From Anaerolineales bacterium (GTDB lineage: Bacteria; Chloroflexota; Anaerolineae; Anaerolineales; Villigracilaceae): 55,097 nt of DNA. The position numbers and the translations under genes are program-made. The notes below the pieces were generated by a model. The model worked only from the letters and a program-made list of their open reading frames with translations, was not told the origin of the DNA and did no database searches. Of the stretch, positions 13,083 to 20,790 are shown piece after piece (position 1 is the stretch's first letter; each line of letters begins with the position of its first letter). Where the stretch lies: contig JAEURH010000008.1 of the NCBI GenBank assembly GCA_016789365.1, forward strand, positions 1 to 55,097, read 5' to 3'.

Positions 13083-13109
13083 TAAAAACAAAACCGCCTT
13101 TCGGCGATT
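13083..13109 (-). terminator. rho-independent terminator after tRNA-Val
   Basis: Minus strand AATCGCC-GAAA-GGCGGTT hairpin (plus 13092-13109, GNRA-type loop) followed by TTGTTTTTAAC. It begins about ten bases after the tRNA 3' end. Confidence 0.8.
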
Positions 13110-13118
13110 TTTTATTTG

Positions 13119-13192
13119 TGGTCTCAACAAGACTCGAACTTGTGACCTCACCGATGTGAACGGTGCGTTCTAACCAACTGAACTATGAGACC
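13119..13192 (-). tRNA. tRNA-Val (anticodon CAC)
   Basis: A 74-nt cloverleaf on the minus strand. Acceptor GGTCTCA/TGAGACC, D stem GTTC/GAAC, anticodon stem CACCG/CGGTG with loop TTCACAT (anticodon CAC, reads GUG), five-base variable loop, T stem ACAAG/CTTGT with TTCGAGT loop, discriminator A. All four stems pair perfectly. The encoded 3' end reads ACA, not CCA, so CCA would be added by nucleotidyltransferase. Confidence 0.96.
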
Positions 13193-13248
13193 CATGGAGC
13201 GACCGAGATTATAGCCGAGCCTTTTGCCTTTGACAAGGAAAAAGTTTA

Positions 13249-13322
13249 ACCACAGAGTTCACAAAGACCACAGAGATTTTTTATTTGCTTTTTCCTCCGT
13301 GAACTTCGTGTTCTTTGTGGTG
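13249..13322. repeat. R4 palindromic repeat
   Basis: ACCACAGAGTTCACAAAG on the left and GTGAACTTCGTGTTCTTTG-TGGT on the right form an imperfect inverted repeat between the tRNA and the M23 peptidase gene, which ends just after it. Confidence 0.7.
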
Positions 13323-13327
13323 CAAAA

Positions 13328-14479
13328 TTACGGAGGTGGCAAATAACTCCATGGATTCACTTTCGTGCCAGCCATAATTTCAAAATGCAAATGCGAGCCA
13401 GACGAACGTCCTGTATTGCCAATTGCGCCAATCACATCACCTTGACCAACACTTTGACCACACCCCACGTTAATCGCGCTCAAGTGAGCATACAACGTTT
13501 GGAATCCATTGCCATGGTCAATCATAATCATATTGCCATAGCCATAATCATTCCAGCCAGCATATACAATCACACCAGCATCAGAGGCATACACTGCTTC
13601 ACCGGTGTTGCCAGCAAAATCAACGCCGCTATGATTCGTTTCGGGCGAATAATCAAAGCCTGATAAATAATGATTATTGGATGGATAAACAAAATAGCCA
13701 TAACCAACAGCACCACCAGAAACTGGTTCACAAGCACCAGCCCCCAGCACGCGAGCAGAAGCGGGGTTTTCTCGAGTCACACCCAAAGGCGCACTCCAAC
13801 TCACAAAATCCCTTTTCCCGCCCGGAATAATCAACCAAGTTCCTACAGGAATATTGGCATTGTAATAATCACCAATTGCATCGGCATCAATATTATTGCC
13901 GGGGTATTCAATAATATCTGCCGCCGTTACACCATAAAACTCAGCCCAACTTCCAAACGGAATTCCGCCAAGCCATTCCCAATACACGCCATCCACCGGC
14001 AAAATAGTTAATTCTTGCCCAGGCCTTAACGCATGAGGATTATCTAACAACACACTGTAATTTCCCCATAAAATGGTTTGCGGTTCAAGCCCAAATTTTC
14101 CCGCAATGCCAAACACGGTATCACCTTCTTGCACAACATAAGTGGACATTTCATTGCGCGGGCGAGTAGGAATATTGGTATGGATTTGTGCCGAACGTGA
14201 TATGCCTTCATTGATTGCGACATCCAACGCAGGCGCAGACTCGATACTTACAATTTCGCTTCCTGTCTGACTTGGTGCCTGATTCTGCTCTTCGACATTT
14301 CCTCTCGCCCCAGCATAGTAAGAGCGTGCTAATAAAATCACAGTCACAATCGCAATAATCGAAAAAAGATTCGTTCCAACTTTTAATAAAGATTCACCCA
14401 AACCCATCTTTACTAAATTTGTAAAGAATGAACTTTGGCGAATCGGTTTTTCTGATTCTTCATTAGATTGATTATTCAT
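13328..14479 (-). CDS. membrane-anchored LysM / M23 (LytM) peptidoglycan peptidase
   Basis: 383 residues from the chosen start. A cytoplasmic head of about 30 residues is followed by a TM helix (LFSIIAIVTVILLARSYY), an outside linker, a LysM domain (TYVVQEGDTVFGIAGKFG, HALRPGQELTILPVDG), a second LysM-like stretch (FGSWAEFYGVTAADIIEYP, IPVGTWLIIPGG) and a C-terminal M23 domain. Zinc ligands are visible in TNHSGVDFAG and in HLHFE, with the catalytic-side histidine in LYAHLS. It would act on cell-wall peptides, or bind the wall as an EnvC/NlpD-like regulator. Three in-frame ATGs exist. The one at 14479 is preferred because the first overlaps the -10 box and because the promoter fits a leaderless start there. 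Confidence 0.92.
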   Translation of the reverse strand: MNNQSNEESEKPIRQSSFFTNLVKMGLGESLLKVGTNLFSIIAIVTVILLARSYYAGARGNVEEQNQAPSQTGSEIVSIESAPALDVAINEGISRSAQIHTNIPTRPRNEMSTYVVQEGDTVFGIAGKFGLEPQTILWGNYSVLLDNPHALRPGQELTILPVDGVYWEWLGGIPFGSWAEFYGVTAADIIEYPGNNIDADAIGDYYNANIPVGTWLIIPGGKRDFVSWSAPLGVTRENPASARVLGAGACEPVSGGAVGYGYFVYPSNNHYLSGFDYSPETNHSGVDFAGNTGEAVYASDAGVIVYAGWNDYGYGNMIMIDHGNGFQTLYAHLSAINVGCGQSVGQGDVIGAIGNTGRSSGSHLHFEIMAGTKVNPWSYLPPP

Positions 14480-14486
14480 ATTCATT

Positions 14487-14516
14487 ATCATAACATGGGC
14501 AAAAAATGCCAGTCAA
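14487..14516 (-). promoter_or_regulatory. promoter of the M23 peptidase gene (leaderless)
   Basis: Minus strand TTGACT (14511-14516), 18-base spacer, TATGAT (14487-14492), then seven bases to the ATG at 14479. Both boxes are close to the sigma-70 consensus. Confidence 0.65.
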
Positions 14517-14556
14517 GTTGAGCGGTAAATACTTATTTTTTGTTAATTGTAACTAT

Positions 14557-14599
14557 GTCATTCTGAGCCGCGCTCTTGCTCTGTGCGGCGAAGAATCTC
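14557..14599. repeat. R1 half element (TCTGAG variant)
   Basis: GTCATTCTGAG at the left, CGCGCTCTTGCTCTGTGCGG stem and GCGAAGAATCTC at the right; no matching right half follows. Lies between the M23 and MFS genes. Confidence 0.7.
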
Positions 14600-14633
14600 T
14601 ATCATTGCCGTAGAAACTCTTTGTTATCGCTAA

Positions 14634-15878
14634 TTACCGATTTCTTAATACCAACCTCACCAATGCCACACTGACTAAGCATACCAATCCGCCCACCACA
14701 ATGGATGTTTGCACATTCCACGTTTGTGCCATCCAGCCAATCACAATGCTCCCAAACGGAGCCACGCCTTGCAATGCCCAAAAATAAACGCTGAACACCC
14801 GCCCGCGTAATTCATTCGGCACACGCACTTGAATCAATGTGTTCATGGTGATTAATTGAGTCACTGTTCCCCAACCAATGAATGCTAACAAAATAAAAAC
14901 GATATTTAAGTTGGTGGTGAACCCTAACAAAATAACGGGAAAGATAAATAATATTTGCCCCCATAATAATAAATATTTTTTATTGGCTGAACTTAAATAT
15001 GCCATCATAAACGCGGCAATCACTGAACCGATGCCTTGTGCTAAATACAAATTGCTGGTGCGCGTGGCGATGATGGCTTCGGTATCCAATATAGTGGCTA
15101 ACACATCTCGTGCTAAGGCTGGGGTTTGTTGCAAAATGGGAATGCCAAAAAAACCTAACAAAGCCGACATTAAGATAGAAGCCAGTACGATGGTATTTCC
15201 GCGAATGTAGGTTAAGCCTTCCTGAAATTGGCTTCGCATACTTTGATTGTTTTCAATTTCTTTTTCTATTTTGTATTTTGTGCGGGCAAAGAATAAACCA
15301 ATCACTACAAATACATAACTGATTCCATTTGTGAGAAAGACACTGCCTTCGTTACTCGTCCATGCGATTAAGGTTGCGGCGAGTAAAGGTCCAATAATTC
15401 TGCCTAAGTTAAATACGGTTGTTTGTAAAGCAATGGCACTGGGTAAAGCCTCTTTACCAGCGAGTTCAATCAACATGGCTTGGCGAGCAGTGACTTCGAT
15501 AGCAACGGCTGTGCCATAGAAAAATGCCAATGTAACAATATGCCAAATTTGTAATTGATTGGTGAATGTGAGATAGGCTAACCCAAACGCTTGAATTGAC
15601 ATTAAGGCTTGTAAAACAATGGTGGCTTTGCGTTTATCCCATCTTTCAACCAAAACGCCAGCAGGTAATGCAAATAACAATGTTGGTAATGTTGTTGCAA
15701 AACCAATCAAACCTAGATCTAATGGCCTGCCTGAAATGCGATACGCAAGATAAGGTAATGCCGTGGCTTGCATCCATGTGCCGATGACGGAGATAAATTG
15801 ACCAATGAGGAAGAGAACAAAATCTCGTGAAGCAAGCGCGGGGAAGTGACTGGTTAACCAGTTTTTGATTGATGCCAT
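14634..15878 (-). CDS. MFS transporter (EntS/MFS_3-like exporter)
   Basis: About 414 residues and 12 predicted TM helices. Typical MFS_3 features are the N-terminal FLIGQFISVIGTWMQATALPY, the loop-2/3 region PAGVLVERWDKRKATI, TARQAMLIELAGKEALPSAIAL and the C-terminal-half VRVPNELRGRVFSVY. Relatives include macrolide and siderophore exporters; the substrate cannot be told. Two starts are possible: ATG at 15896, which lies in the terminal inverted repeat of the R1 element, or the internal ATG at 15878. I favour 15878 as the ancestral start because the first six codons are repeat-edge and A-rich sequence; neither has a strong ribosome binding site. Confidence 0.88.
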   Translation of the reverse strand: MASIKNWLTSHFPALASRDFVLFLIGQFISVIGTWMQATALPYLAYRISGRPLDLGLIGFATTLPTLLFALPAGVLVERWDKRKATIVLQALMSIQAFGLAYLTFTNQLQIWHIVTLAFFYGTAVAIEVTARQAMLIELAGKEALPSAIALQTTVFNLGRIIGPLLAATLIAWTSNEGSVFLTNGISYVFVVIGLFFARTKYKIEKEIENNQSMRSQFQEGLTYIRGNTIVLASILMSALLGFFGIPILQQTPALARDVLATILDTEAIIATRTSNLYLAQGIGSVIAAFMMAYLSSANKKYLLLWGQILFIFPVILLGFTTNLNIVFILLAFIGWGTVTQLITMNTLIQVRVPNELRGRVFSVYFWALQGVAPFGSIVIGWMAQTWNVQTSIVVGGLVCLVSVALVRLVLRNR

Positions 15879-15892
15879 TATTTTTTTTCTTC

Positions 15893-15985
15893 TCATTGCG
15901 AGGAGGGCTTTGCCCGACGAAGCAATCTTATAATTAAGTTTGAGATTGCTTTGCCATAAAGAGCAAGAACATGGCTCGCAATGAC
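15893..15985. repeat. R1 element, full palindrome
   Basis: Left end CTCATTGCGAG (one mismatch to R1), right end CTCGCAATGAC (15975-15985), inner arms GACGAAGCAATCTTA and GAGATTGCTTTG. Sits in the 5' region of the MFS gene, whose upstream ATG it contains. Confidence 0.85.
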
Positions 15986-16004
15986 GAACTTTTGATTAAT
16001 TATC

Positions 16005-16670
16005 TTAAACAGGAACGACACATTCAGCCACGTCATTGCTGGGTTTGTTGACCAATGTTGAAACAGCCTGTGCTGTCATTTGGGAGGTAGAAAAAGGCTG
16101 AATGAGCGGAAGCAGGTTGTCGGGAGTCTGAGGCGTTGGGTCTAGCCATTTATCATAATCTTTTTGATTCAAAATCACGGGCATACGGTTATGCAGTGAT
16201 GACATCAATTCATTTGGCTCAGTGGTGATGATGGTGCATGTGCGAATCGAAGCGCCATCGGGCGAGTTCCATTCATCCCACAAACCTGCAAATGCAAACG
16301 GCTCGCGGTTTTTCATGTGAATAAAATATGGCGTTTTTGTTTTTTGATTTTGATTGGCTTTCCATTCATAAAAACCATCGGCGAGAATCAAACAGCGTTT
16401 GTATTTGAAACTTCCACGAAAAGATGGCTTTTCTGCAATCGTTTCGCCACGCGCATTGATAAGTTTACTGCCAATGCTTGGGTCTTTCGACCATGATGGA
16501 ATTAAACCCCACACAAAAAAATCGGCTTTATTTTTGGCATCATTTGGAATCGCTAACACGGGTTGGGTGGGGGCGATGTTGAAACGCGGTGCAAATTTTT
16601 TTGGAAATTCAAAATCTGCAAACGCTTCTAATTCTGATGGGTCAACTGTGAGTGTGAACCTGCCGCACAT
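16005..16670 (-). CDS. yedK: SOS response-associated peptidase (SRAP, YedK/HMCES family)
   Basis: Protects abasic sites in single-stranded DNA by a thiazolidine link through its N-terminal Cys2. 221 residues. The catalytic set is complete: Cys2 in MCGRFTLT, Asn72 in INARGET, Glu102 in DGFYEW and His160 in LHNRMPVIL. The core strands (RFNIAPTQPVLAI, WGLIPSWS, FAGLWDEW, CTIITTEPN) are also present. The start at 16670 is fixed by the need for Cys2 to follow the initiator Met and by AGGAG six bases upstream. An upstream in-frame extension would only translate the R1 element. Active C2 requires Met removal. Confidence 0.96.
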   Translation of the reverse strand: MCGRFTLTVDPSELEAFADFEFPKKFAPRFNIAPTQPVLAIPNDAKNKADFFVWGLIPSWSKDPSIGSKLINARGETIAEKPSFRGSFKYKRCLILADGFYEWKANQNQKTKTPYFIHMKNREPFAFAGLWDEWNSPDGASIRTCTIITTEPNELMSSLHNRMPVILNQKDYDKWLDPTPQTPDNLLPLIQPFSTSQMTAQAVSTLVNKPSNDVAECVVPV

Positions 16671-16685
16671 GATTTCTCCTTTGAT

Positions 16686-16773
16686 GTCATTGCGAGGGCG
16701 AATGCCCGAAGCAATCTCATTATATGTTTGAGATTGCTTCGCCGCAAAGAACAAGAACGTGGCTCGCAATGAC
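16686..16773. repeat. R1 element, full palindrome
   Basis: Perfect GTCATTGCGAG (16686-16696) and CTCGCAATGAC (16763-16773) ends; inner CGAAGCAATCTCA / TGAGATTGCTTCG arms pair perfectly. At 88 bp it is the shortest full copy and lies between the SRAP start and the kinase stop. Confidence 0.92.
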
Positions 16774-16782
16774 GAAATAAAA

Positions 16783-18825
16783 TTATGCCAACGTGAAATA
16801 AAATGTTGAGCCTTTGCCAAGTTCAGACTCAACCCAAATTTTACCGCCGTGCACTTCAATAATTCTCTTGACAAGTGTTAAACCAATACCTGAACCTGAG
16901 GTCTCTGTATCTAGTTTATTGAATAAACCAAAGATTCGGTCTATAAATTTCGGGTCAATGCCAATGCCATTATCTTGCACGAAAAAAGTTATTGGCTTTT
17001 TTGAGTCTACAATTGAGCCAATGCGAATGAGCGGATGTGGTTGGTCGCCCATGAACTTGACTGCATTTTCAATTAAGTTTTGAAATACTTCAACTAGTCT
17101 TATTTTATCGCCAAAAATTTTATAATGATTATCTTCAAATTCAATTTTGACATTTCTGGCTTTGATGTTTCCTTCTACAATGGCTAACGCTTCGCGCACA
17201 ATTTCGCTAAAGGTTGTTTCAACTGGCTCATTCATCATCCTGCCGATGCGCGAGAGTTCAAGTAAATCTTTGAGTAAGATTTGCATTTTGTTCACGGCTT
17301 GTTGAATGCGATTAACATCGTTATTAAATTTTTCAAAATCTCCAGCGCGGGCACTTTTTTCTAGATAATTCAAAAAACCAGTAATGGTTACAAGCGGAGA
17401 TTTCAAATCATGTGACACGGTGTAGGTAAACCGCTCTAGTTCAGTGTTTTTTGCTTCTAGCTCTTGGATTAATCTTTCACGTTCCAGTTCGGCATTTTTT
17501 CTTTCGGTAATATCGCGCGAAATGCCCGTCGTGCCGACTACTTCGCCTGTTGTGTCGAAGATGGGCGTTTTGGTCGTTTCAGTCCAAAGGGTTTTCCCTT
17601 GCGAGTCAATTACGCTTTCTTCCGTTGTTATGCTTTGTTTTGTCGTAATAACTTTTATATCGGCTTGGTGAAATTTTTCGGCAGTTTCTTTGACGAAAAC
17701 CTCAAAAACTGTTTTACCTATCACATCTTTGGTTTGTAGGGTGGGTAATTTTAAGAAAGGTTGGTTAACGGCAATATAACGTCCTTCTCTATTTTTTAGC
17801 CAAGCAATATCGGGAATGTTATTTAACAAAGCAGATTGTTGAAGTAACATTTCTCTTAATTTTGCTTCAGCAATCTTTTGTTGTGTCACATCCTGCACAG
17901 CCCCAACGATTCCAACTAAGCGATTCTCTTTTTCATTCCAAACCGGGTGTGCAAACACGCGCTCCCACCGAATAGAGCCGTCTTTTGCAAACGTGCGAAT
18001 CTCGGAATTGACCACATCTTCATTGCGTAATAAAGTGTGCATGTCTTCGGCATCTTTTTCAAGGTCGTCTGGGTGCATGTGCCCACTCCAGCCGCCTGTA
18101 GCAACATATTCTTCTTGTGAATACCCAGTCATTTTTTCAAATGCACCTGCTACCCACAGTAACTTTGCATTACCCTCTTTATCTACTTCACTTTCAAATG
18201 TATAGTCTGTGCTGACTTTTGAAATTAATTTTTGTTTTTCATCACTTTTTCTAACGCGTTCTAAGGCTTCGTTCAAAGTGCGTGCCGATAAATATTGCAA
18301 AAGCGCAACCATTGGCAAAATCACTAGACTAACAACCCAAGTGAGCAATGGCGGGTTGCTTTCAGAAAATTGGATAAATCCAATTCTATTAAGTAGCAAT
18401 ATCGTCAAGCCTGAAGCAACAGATAAAACAGCAATCCCAAGAGAAACTTTCGGACCAAGCAAAAGCCCACTTATGATAATCACCAACAAATATCCAAAAC
18501 TATAGGCTTCACTTCTTAAACCCGAACCGCTAAATGCAATCGCTGTGAAAAGAATCCAAAACAAGATGACTTGAATCATAGCGGCTTGGCGCACATAGCC
18601 ACGTCGCATCATGTAAAGCAAAAATGAATTAATGCTTACAACAATAATTATCTCAACCCAAACTCGTGTGGCAATTTCTGGTTCAAGGGCAGGTATAAAA
18701 ATTATAAAAAAAAGAGCAATGGCAATTAATCCCCACAAAATTATATTTAATATATACGCCTGATGCGTATCTATTTCGTTTTCAAAAACAGGAGGTTTTA
18801 GTAACTTCTTAAGAAACTCAAGCAT
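16783..18825 (-). CDS. membrane PAS-domain sensor histidine kinase
   Basis: 680 residues. Six N-terminal hydrophobic helices (about residues 24-178) form the sensor module. Two PAS domains follow (about 205-325, with VQDVTQQKIAEAKL at its end; and 330-440, ending GISRDITERKNAEL). A HisKA domain with the phospho-acceptor His472 (FTYTVSHDLKSPLVTITGF) and a HATPase_c domain with N box (FQNLIENAVKF), G1 (DNGIGID) and G2 (SGSGIGLTLVKRI) complete it. There is no receiver domain, and no response regulator gene adjoins it. It starts 4 bp after the selB stop, so it is probably co-transcribed with selB, though a TAAAAT box overlaps the junction. Confidence 0.94.
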   Translation of the reverse strand: MLEFLKKLLKPPVFENEIDTHQAYILNIILWGLIAIALFFIIFIPALEPEIATRVWVEIIIVVSINSFLLYMMRRGYVRQAAMIQVILFWILFTAIAFSGSGLRSEAYSFGYLLVIIISGLLLGPKVSLGIAVLSVASGLTILLLNRIGFIQFSESNPPLLTWVVSLVILPMVALLQYLSARTLNEALERVRKSDEKQKLISKVSTDYTFESEVDKEGNAKLLWVAGAFEKMTGYSQEEYVATGGWSGHMHPDDLEKDAEDMHTLLRNEDVVNSEIRTFAKDGSIRWERVFAHPVWNEKENRLVGIVGAVQDVTQQKIAEAKLREMLLQQSALLNNIPDIAWLKNREGRYIAVNQPFLKLPTLQTKDVIGKTVFEVFVKETAEKFHQADIKVITTKQSITTEESVIDSQGKTLWTETTKTPIFDTTGEVVGTTGISRDITERKNAELERERLIQELEAKNTELERFTYTVSHDLKSPLVTITGFLNYLEKSARAGDFEKFNNDVNRIQQAVNKMQILLKDLLELSRIGRMMNEPVETTFSEIVREALAIVEGNIKARNVKIEFEDNHYKIFGDKIRLVEVFQNLIENAVKFMGDQPHPLIRIGSIVDSKKPITFFVQDNGIGIDPKFIDRIFGLFNKLDTETSGSGIGLTLVKRIIEVHGGKIWVESELGKGSTFYFTLA

Positions 18826-18829
18826 GATT

Positions 18830-20710
18830 TTATTTTAATACGCGAGCATCCTCTTTGCGAACAGTAATTTGAATTGAGTCTAAATATTCTAACAAGGCTT
18901 GAGCATATTTTCTGGTGGTGCTAAATATATCACGCACTTCTGCTAATGTGATTTGTCCATTATGTTTAATATGCAATTTGATTTTTTCAACCATTTCGTC
19001 AAAATCTTTTTTGCGAAACAAAACATCAGGCGAAACTGCGATTAACTCATCTGATTCAATTAAAGCATTTAAGATTTCTTCTCCAACTTCTGCTTGACAT
19101 TCTTTGACGCTTGGCGTGGCGTATGGATTCTCTTCAAGTTTCCGCTTCAATTTCTGGATTTGAAGTTGTTCCTGCTCATCGAACTTTATTTTGTGTTCAG
19201 GCTTGGAGACAGTATCCGTAATTCGTAATTCGTGATTCGTAATTAAAAAATTCAGAATAATGTTAAATGTTTTTGCTGGCAGTTTGATTTTGTTTTTTAA
19301 CTCTTCTTTTGGTATTCCACTTCGCAAACGATATTGTTTGTGATAATCACCAACTAGTTCTAAAAATTTTGCTTTTGTTTTTTCAAATTCAGAAGCAGAA
19401 GAAATTAAAGAATCTAGGTTTTTATTTCCTTCCAAAAGAATAATTTGTTGATTTGAGATTAACTCTTCAAATGCTTTTTCAAATTGCTCAGCATCCAAAC
19501 GAGATTTTGCTTTTACTTCTTTTATAGAAGCAATGCCCAGAGCAGATGTTGCTTCGAGTAAAACTTCAGCAGGTGAGCCGTGTGAAAGTGACTCTAAAGA
19601 CCTCAAAATATTTTCGTCAAATCTTTTATGTCTACCTTTGGGCTGATGGTCAACCACAATTCCGCCACCGAGTGTTTCACTAGGTGATGGTCTGCGTAAA
19701 ATATATTTATCACCACACACAGCCAAAATGGATTCTCGTAATTCGAGTTGAATCCAGCCTGTTTCACCTGCTTTTAATTCTTCTGTACCAAGTAATCTTA
19801 AGGTTGCAACCCCTTCACTTGCCCCGACAAAAAACTTCACTTCATCACCATGTTTTACTGAATTGCTTATATCTTTCAATAGATTTAATTTTGCATCAAT
19901 CCGCCGTGTGGCTTGGTATTGATTTGGATGCACAAGCACGTCACCACGTTGAATCGAATCCGTTTCAATGCCTGAAATATTTACAGCAGTTCTTGAACCT
20001 GCGCTTGCAACTTCTTCTTTTTTCTTATGCGTTTGCAATCCACGAATCCTGCCTTTTAATCCGCTGGGCAAAATTTCAATTTCATCACCAACTCTTAATT
20101 CGCCATCGCTTAACGTACCTGTAACCACTGTACCAAATCCACTCATGCTGAAGACACGGTCAATGGGGAGGCGAGGGCGATGTAAGTTTGGGCGATGAGG
20201 TTTGTTTTCAAGTAAAGACTGGAGATTGGAGATTAGAGAATTAAGCCCTGTTTTATTTTTTGCAGAAACTTTGATGATGGGCGAATCTTTTAGAGCAGTA
20301 TGGTTGAGGGCTTGGCGAATGTCTGTTTCCAGCAACTCAAGCCAACTTAAGTCTGAGGCGAGGTCGGTTTTTGTCAAAACAATTAAAGCGGATGAAATTC
20401 CTAGCAAATCTAAAATCGCAAGATGTTCTTTGGTTTGCGGCATGATGCCTTCATCTGCGGCGATGATTAACAATGCGGCATCAATACCACCGATGCCTGC
20501 GAGCATGTTTTCAATAAAATCACGATGACCTGGCACATCCACAATGCCAACTTGCTCGCCGTTTGGAAGCGTGAGCCAAGCGAAACCAAGTTCAATGGTC
20601 ATTTCGCGGGCTTGCTCTTCTTTGAGGCGGTCGGGGTGGATGCCTGTGAGTGCTTCGATTAAAGTGGATTTGCCATGGTCAACATGACCTGCGGTGCCGA
20701 TAACTCTCAT
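18830..20710 (-). CDS. selB: selenocysteine-specific translation elongation factor
   Basis: Delivers Sec-tRNA to UGA codons marked by a SECIS hairpin. 626 residues, close to E. coli SelB. The GTPase motifs are G1 GHVDHGKS (residues 8-15), switch region REMTIELGFAWL, G3 DVPGHRDF, G4 TKTD and G5 SAK. EF-Tu-like domains follow (DRVFSMSGFGTVVTGTL), then the C-terminal winged-helix repeats that read SECIS. ATG 20710 is chosen because MRVIGTAGHVDHGKS is the normal N-terminus; upstream codons are repeat. R7 (residues about 489-499) and R9 (about 156-165) repeats are read in frame. The gene implies that selA, selC and selD lie elsewhere. Confidence 0.95.
   Translation of the reverse strand: MRVIGTAGHVDHGKSTLIEALTGIHPDRLKEEQAREMTIELGFAWLTLPNGEQVGIVDVPGHRDFIENMLAGIGGIDAALLIIAADEGIMPQTKEHLAILDLLGISSALIVLTKTDLASDLSWLELLETDIRQALNHTALKDSPIIKVSAKNKTGLNSLISNLQSLLENKPHRPNLHRPRLPIDRVFSMSGFGTVVTGTLSDGELRVGDEIEILPSGLKGRIRGLQTHKKKEEVASAGSRTAVNISGIETDSIQRGDVLVHPNQYQATRRIDAKLNLLKDISNSVKHGDEVKFFVGASEGVATLRLLGTEELKAGETGWIQLELRESILAVCGDKYILRRPSPSETLGGGIVVDHQPKGRHKRFDENILRSLESLSHGSPAEVLLEATSALGIASIKEVKAKSRLDAEQFEKAFEELISNQQIILLEGNKNLDSLISSASEFEKTKAKFLELVGDYHKQYRLRSGIPKEELKNKIKLPAKTFNIILNFLITNHELRITDTVSKPEHKIKFDEQEQLQIQKLKRKLEENPYATPSVKECQAEVGEEILNALIESDELIAVSPDVLFRKKDFDEMVEKIKLHIKHNGQITLAEVRDIFSTTRKYAQALLEYLDSIQITVRKEDARVLK
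19216..19244. repeat. R7 repeat within selB
   Basis: Tandem CGTAATTCGTAATTCGTGAT-type units read on the minus strand as ITNHELRITDT between SelB winged-helix domains. Related sequence occurs at 36917-36972. Confidence 0.6.
20218..20243. repeat. R9 repeat within selB
   Basis: ACTGGAGATTGGAGATTAGA on the plus strand (tandem TCTCCAA on the minus) encodes SLISNLQSLL at the end of the G domain. The same type of unit is in frame at 37689-37737. It could be coincidence, as the helix itself is natural here. Confidence 0.4.
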
Positions 20711-20727
20711 TAAAAAATTTCTTTCCA

Positions 20728-20766
20728 CTTTCCTCTTTCTTTTGAATGAAAGAAGAAAGAGGAAAG
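20728..20766. repeat. inverted repeat upstream of selB
   Basis: CTTTCCTCTTTCTTT (20728-20742) pairs with AAAGAAGAAAGAGGAAAG (20749-20766) with one bulge. It lies between the coiled-coil gene and the selB start. A CTGATTACTGATTAC tandem follows and runs into the stop of the coiled-coil gene. Confidence 0.6.
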
Positions 20767-20790
20767 ATTTTACTGAACACTGATTACTGA

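Noticed and set aside
16671-16874. 68-residue N-terminal extension of the SRAP protein
   Set aside because: It translates an R1 element. SRAP proteins must begin Met-Cys for catalysis, which fixes the start at 16670.
16783-18825. Kinase partner for the single-domain regulator at 10745-11134
   Set aside because: Both are on the same strand but 5.6 kb apart with unrelated genes between them; there is no sequence evidence for pairing.
18830-20710. A selenoprotein gene with in-frame TGA in this window
   Set aside because: selB is present, but I found no gene interrupted by a TGA at a plausible Cys/Sec position and no SECIS-like hairpin next to one. Redox genes here (TlpA) use Cys.
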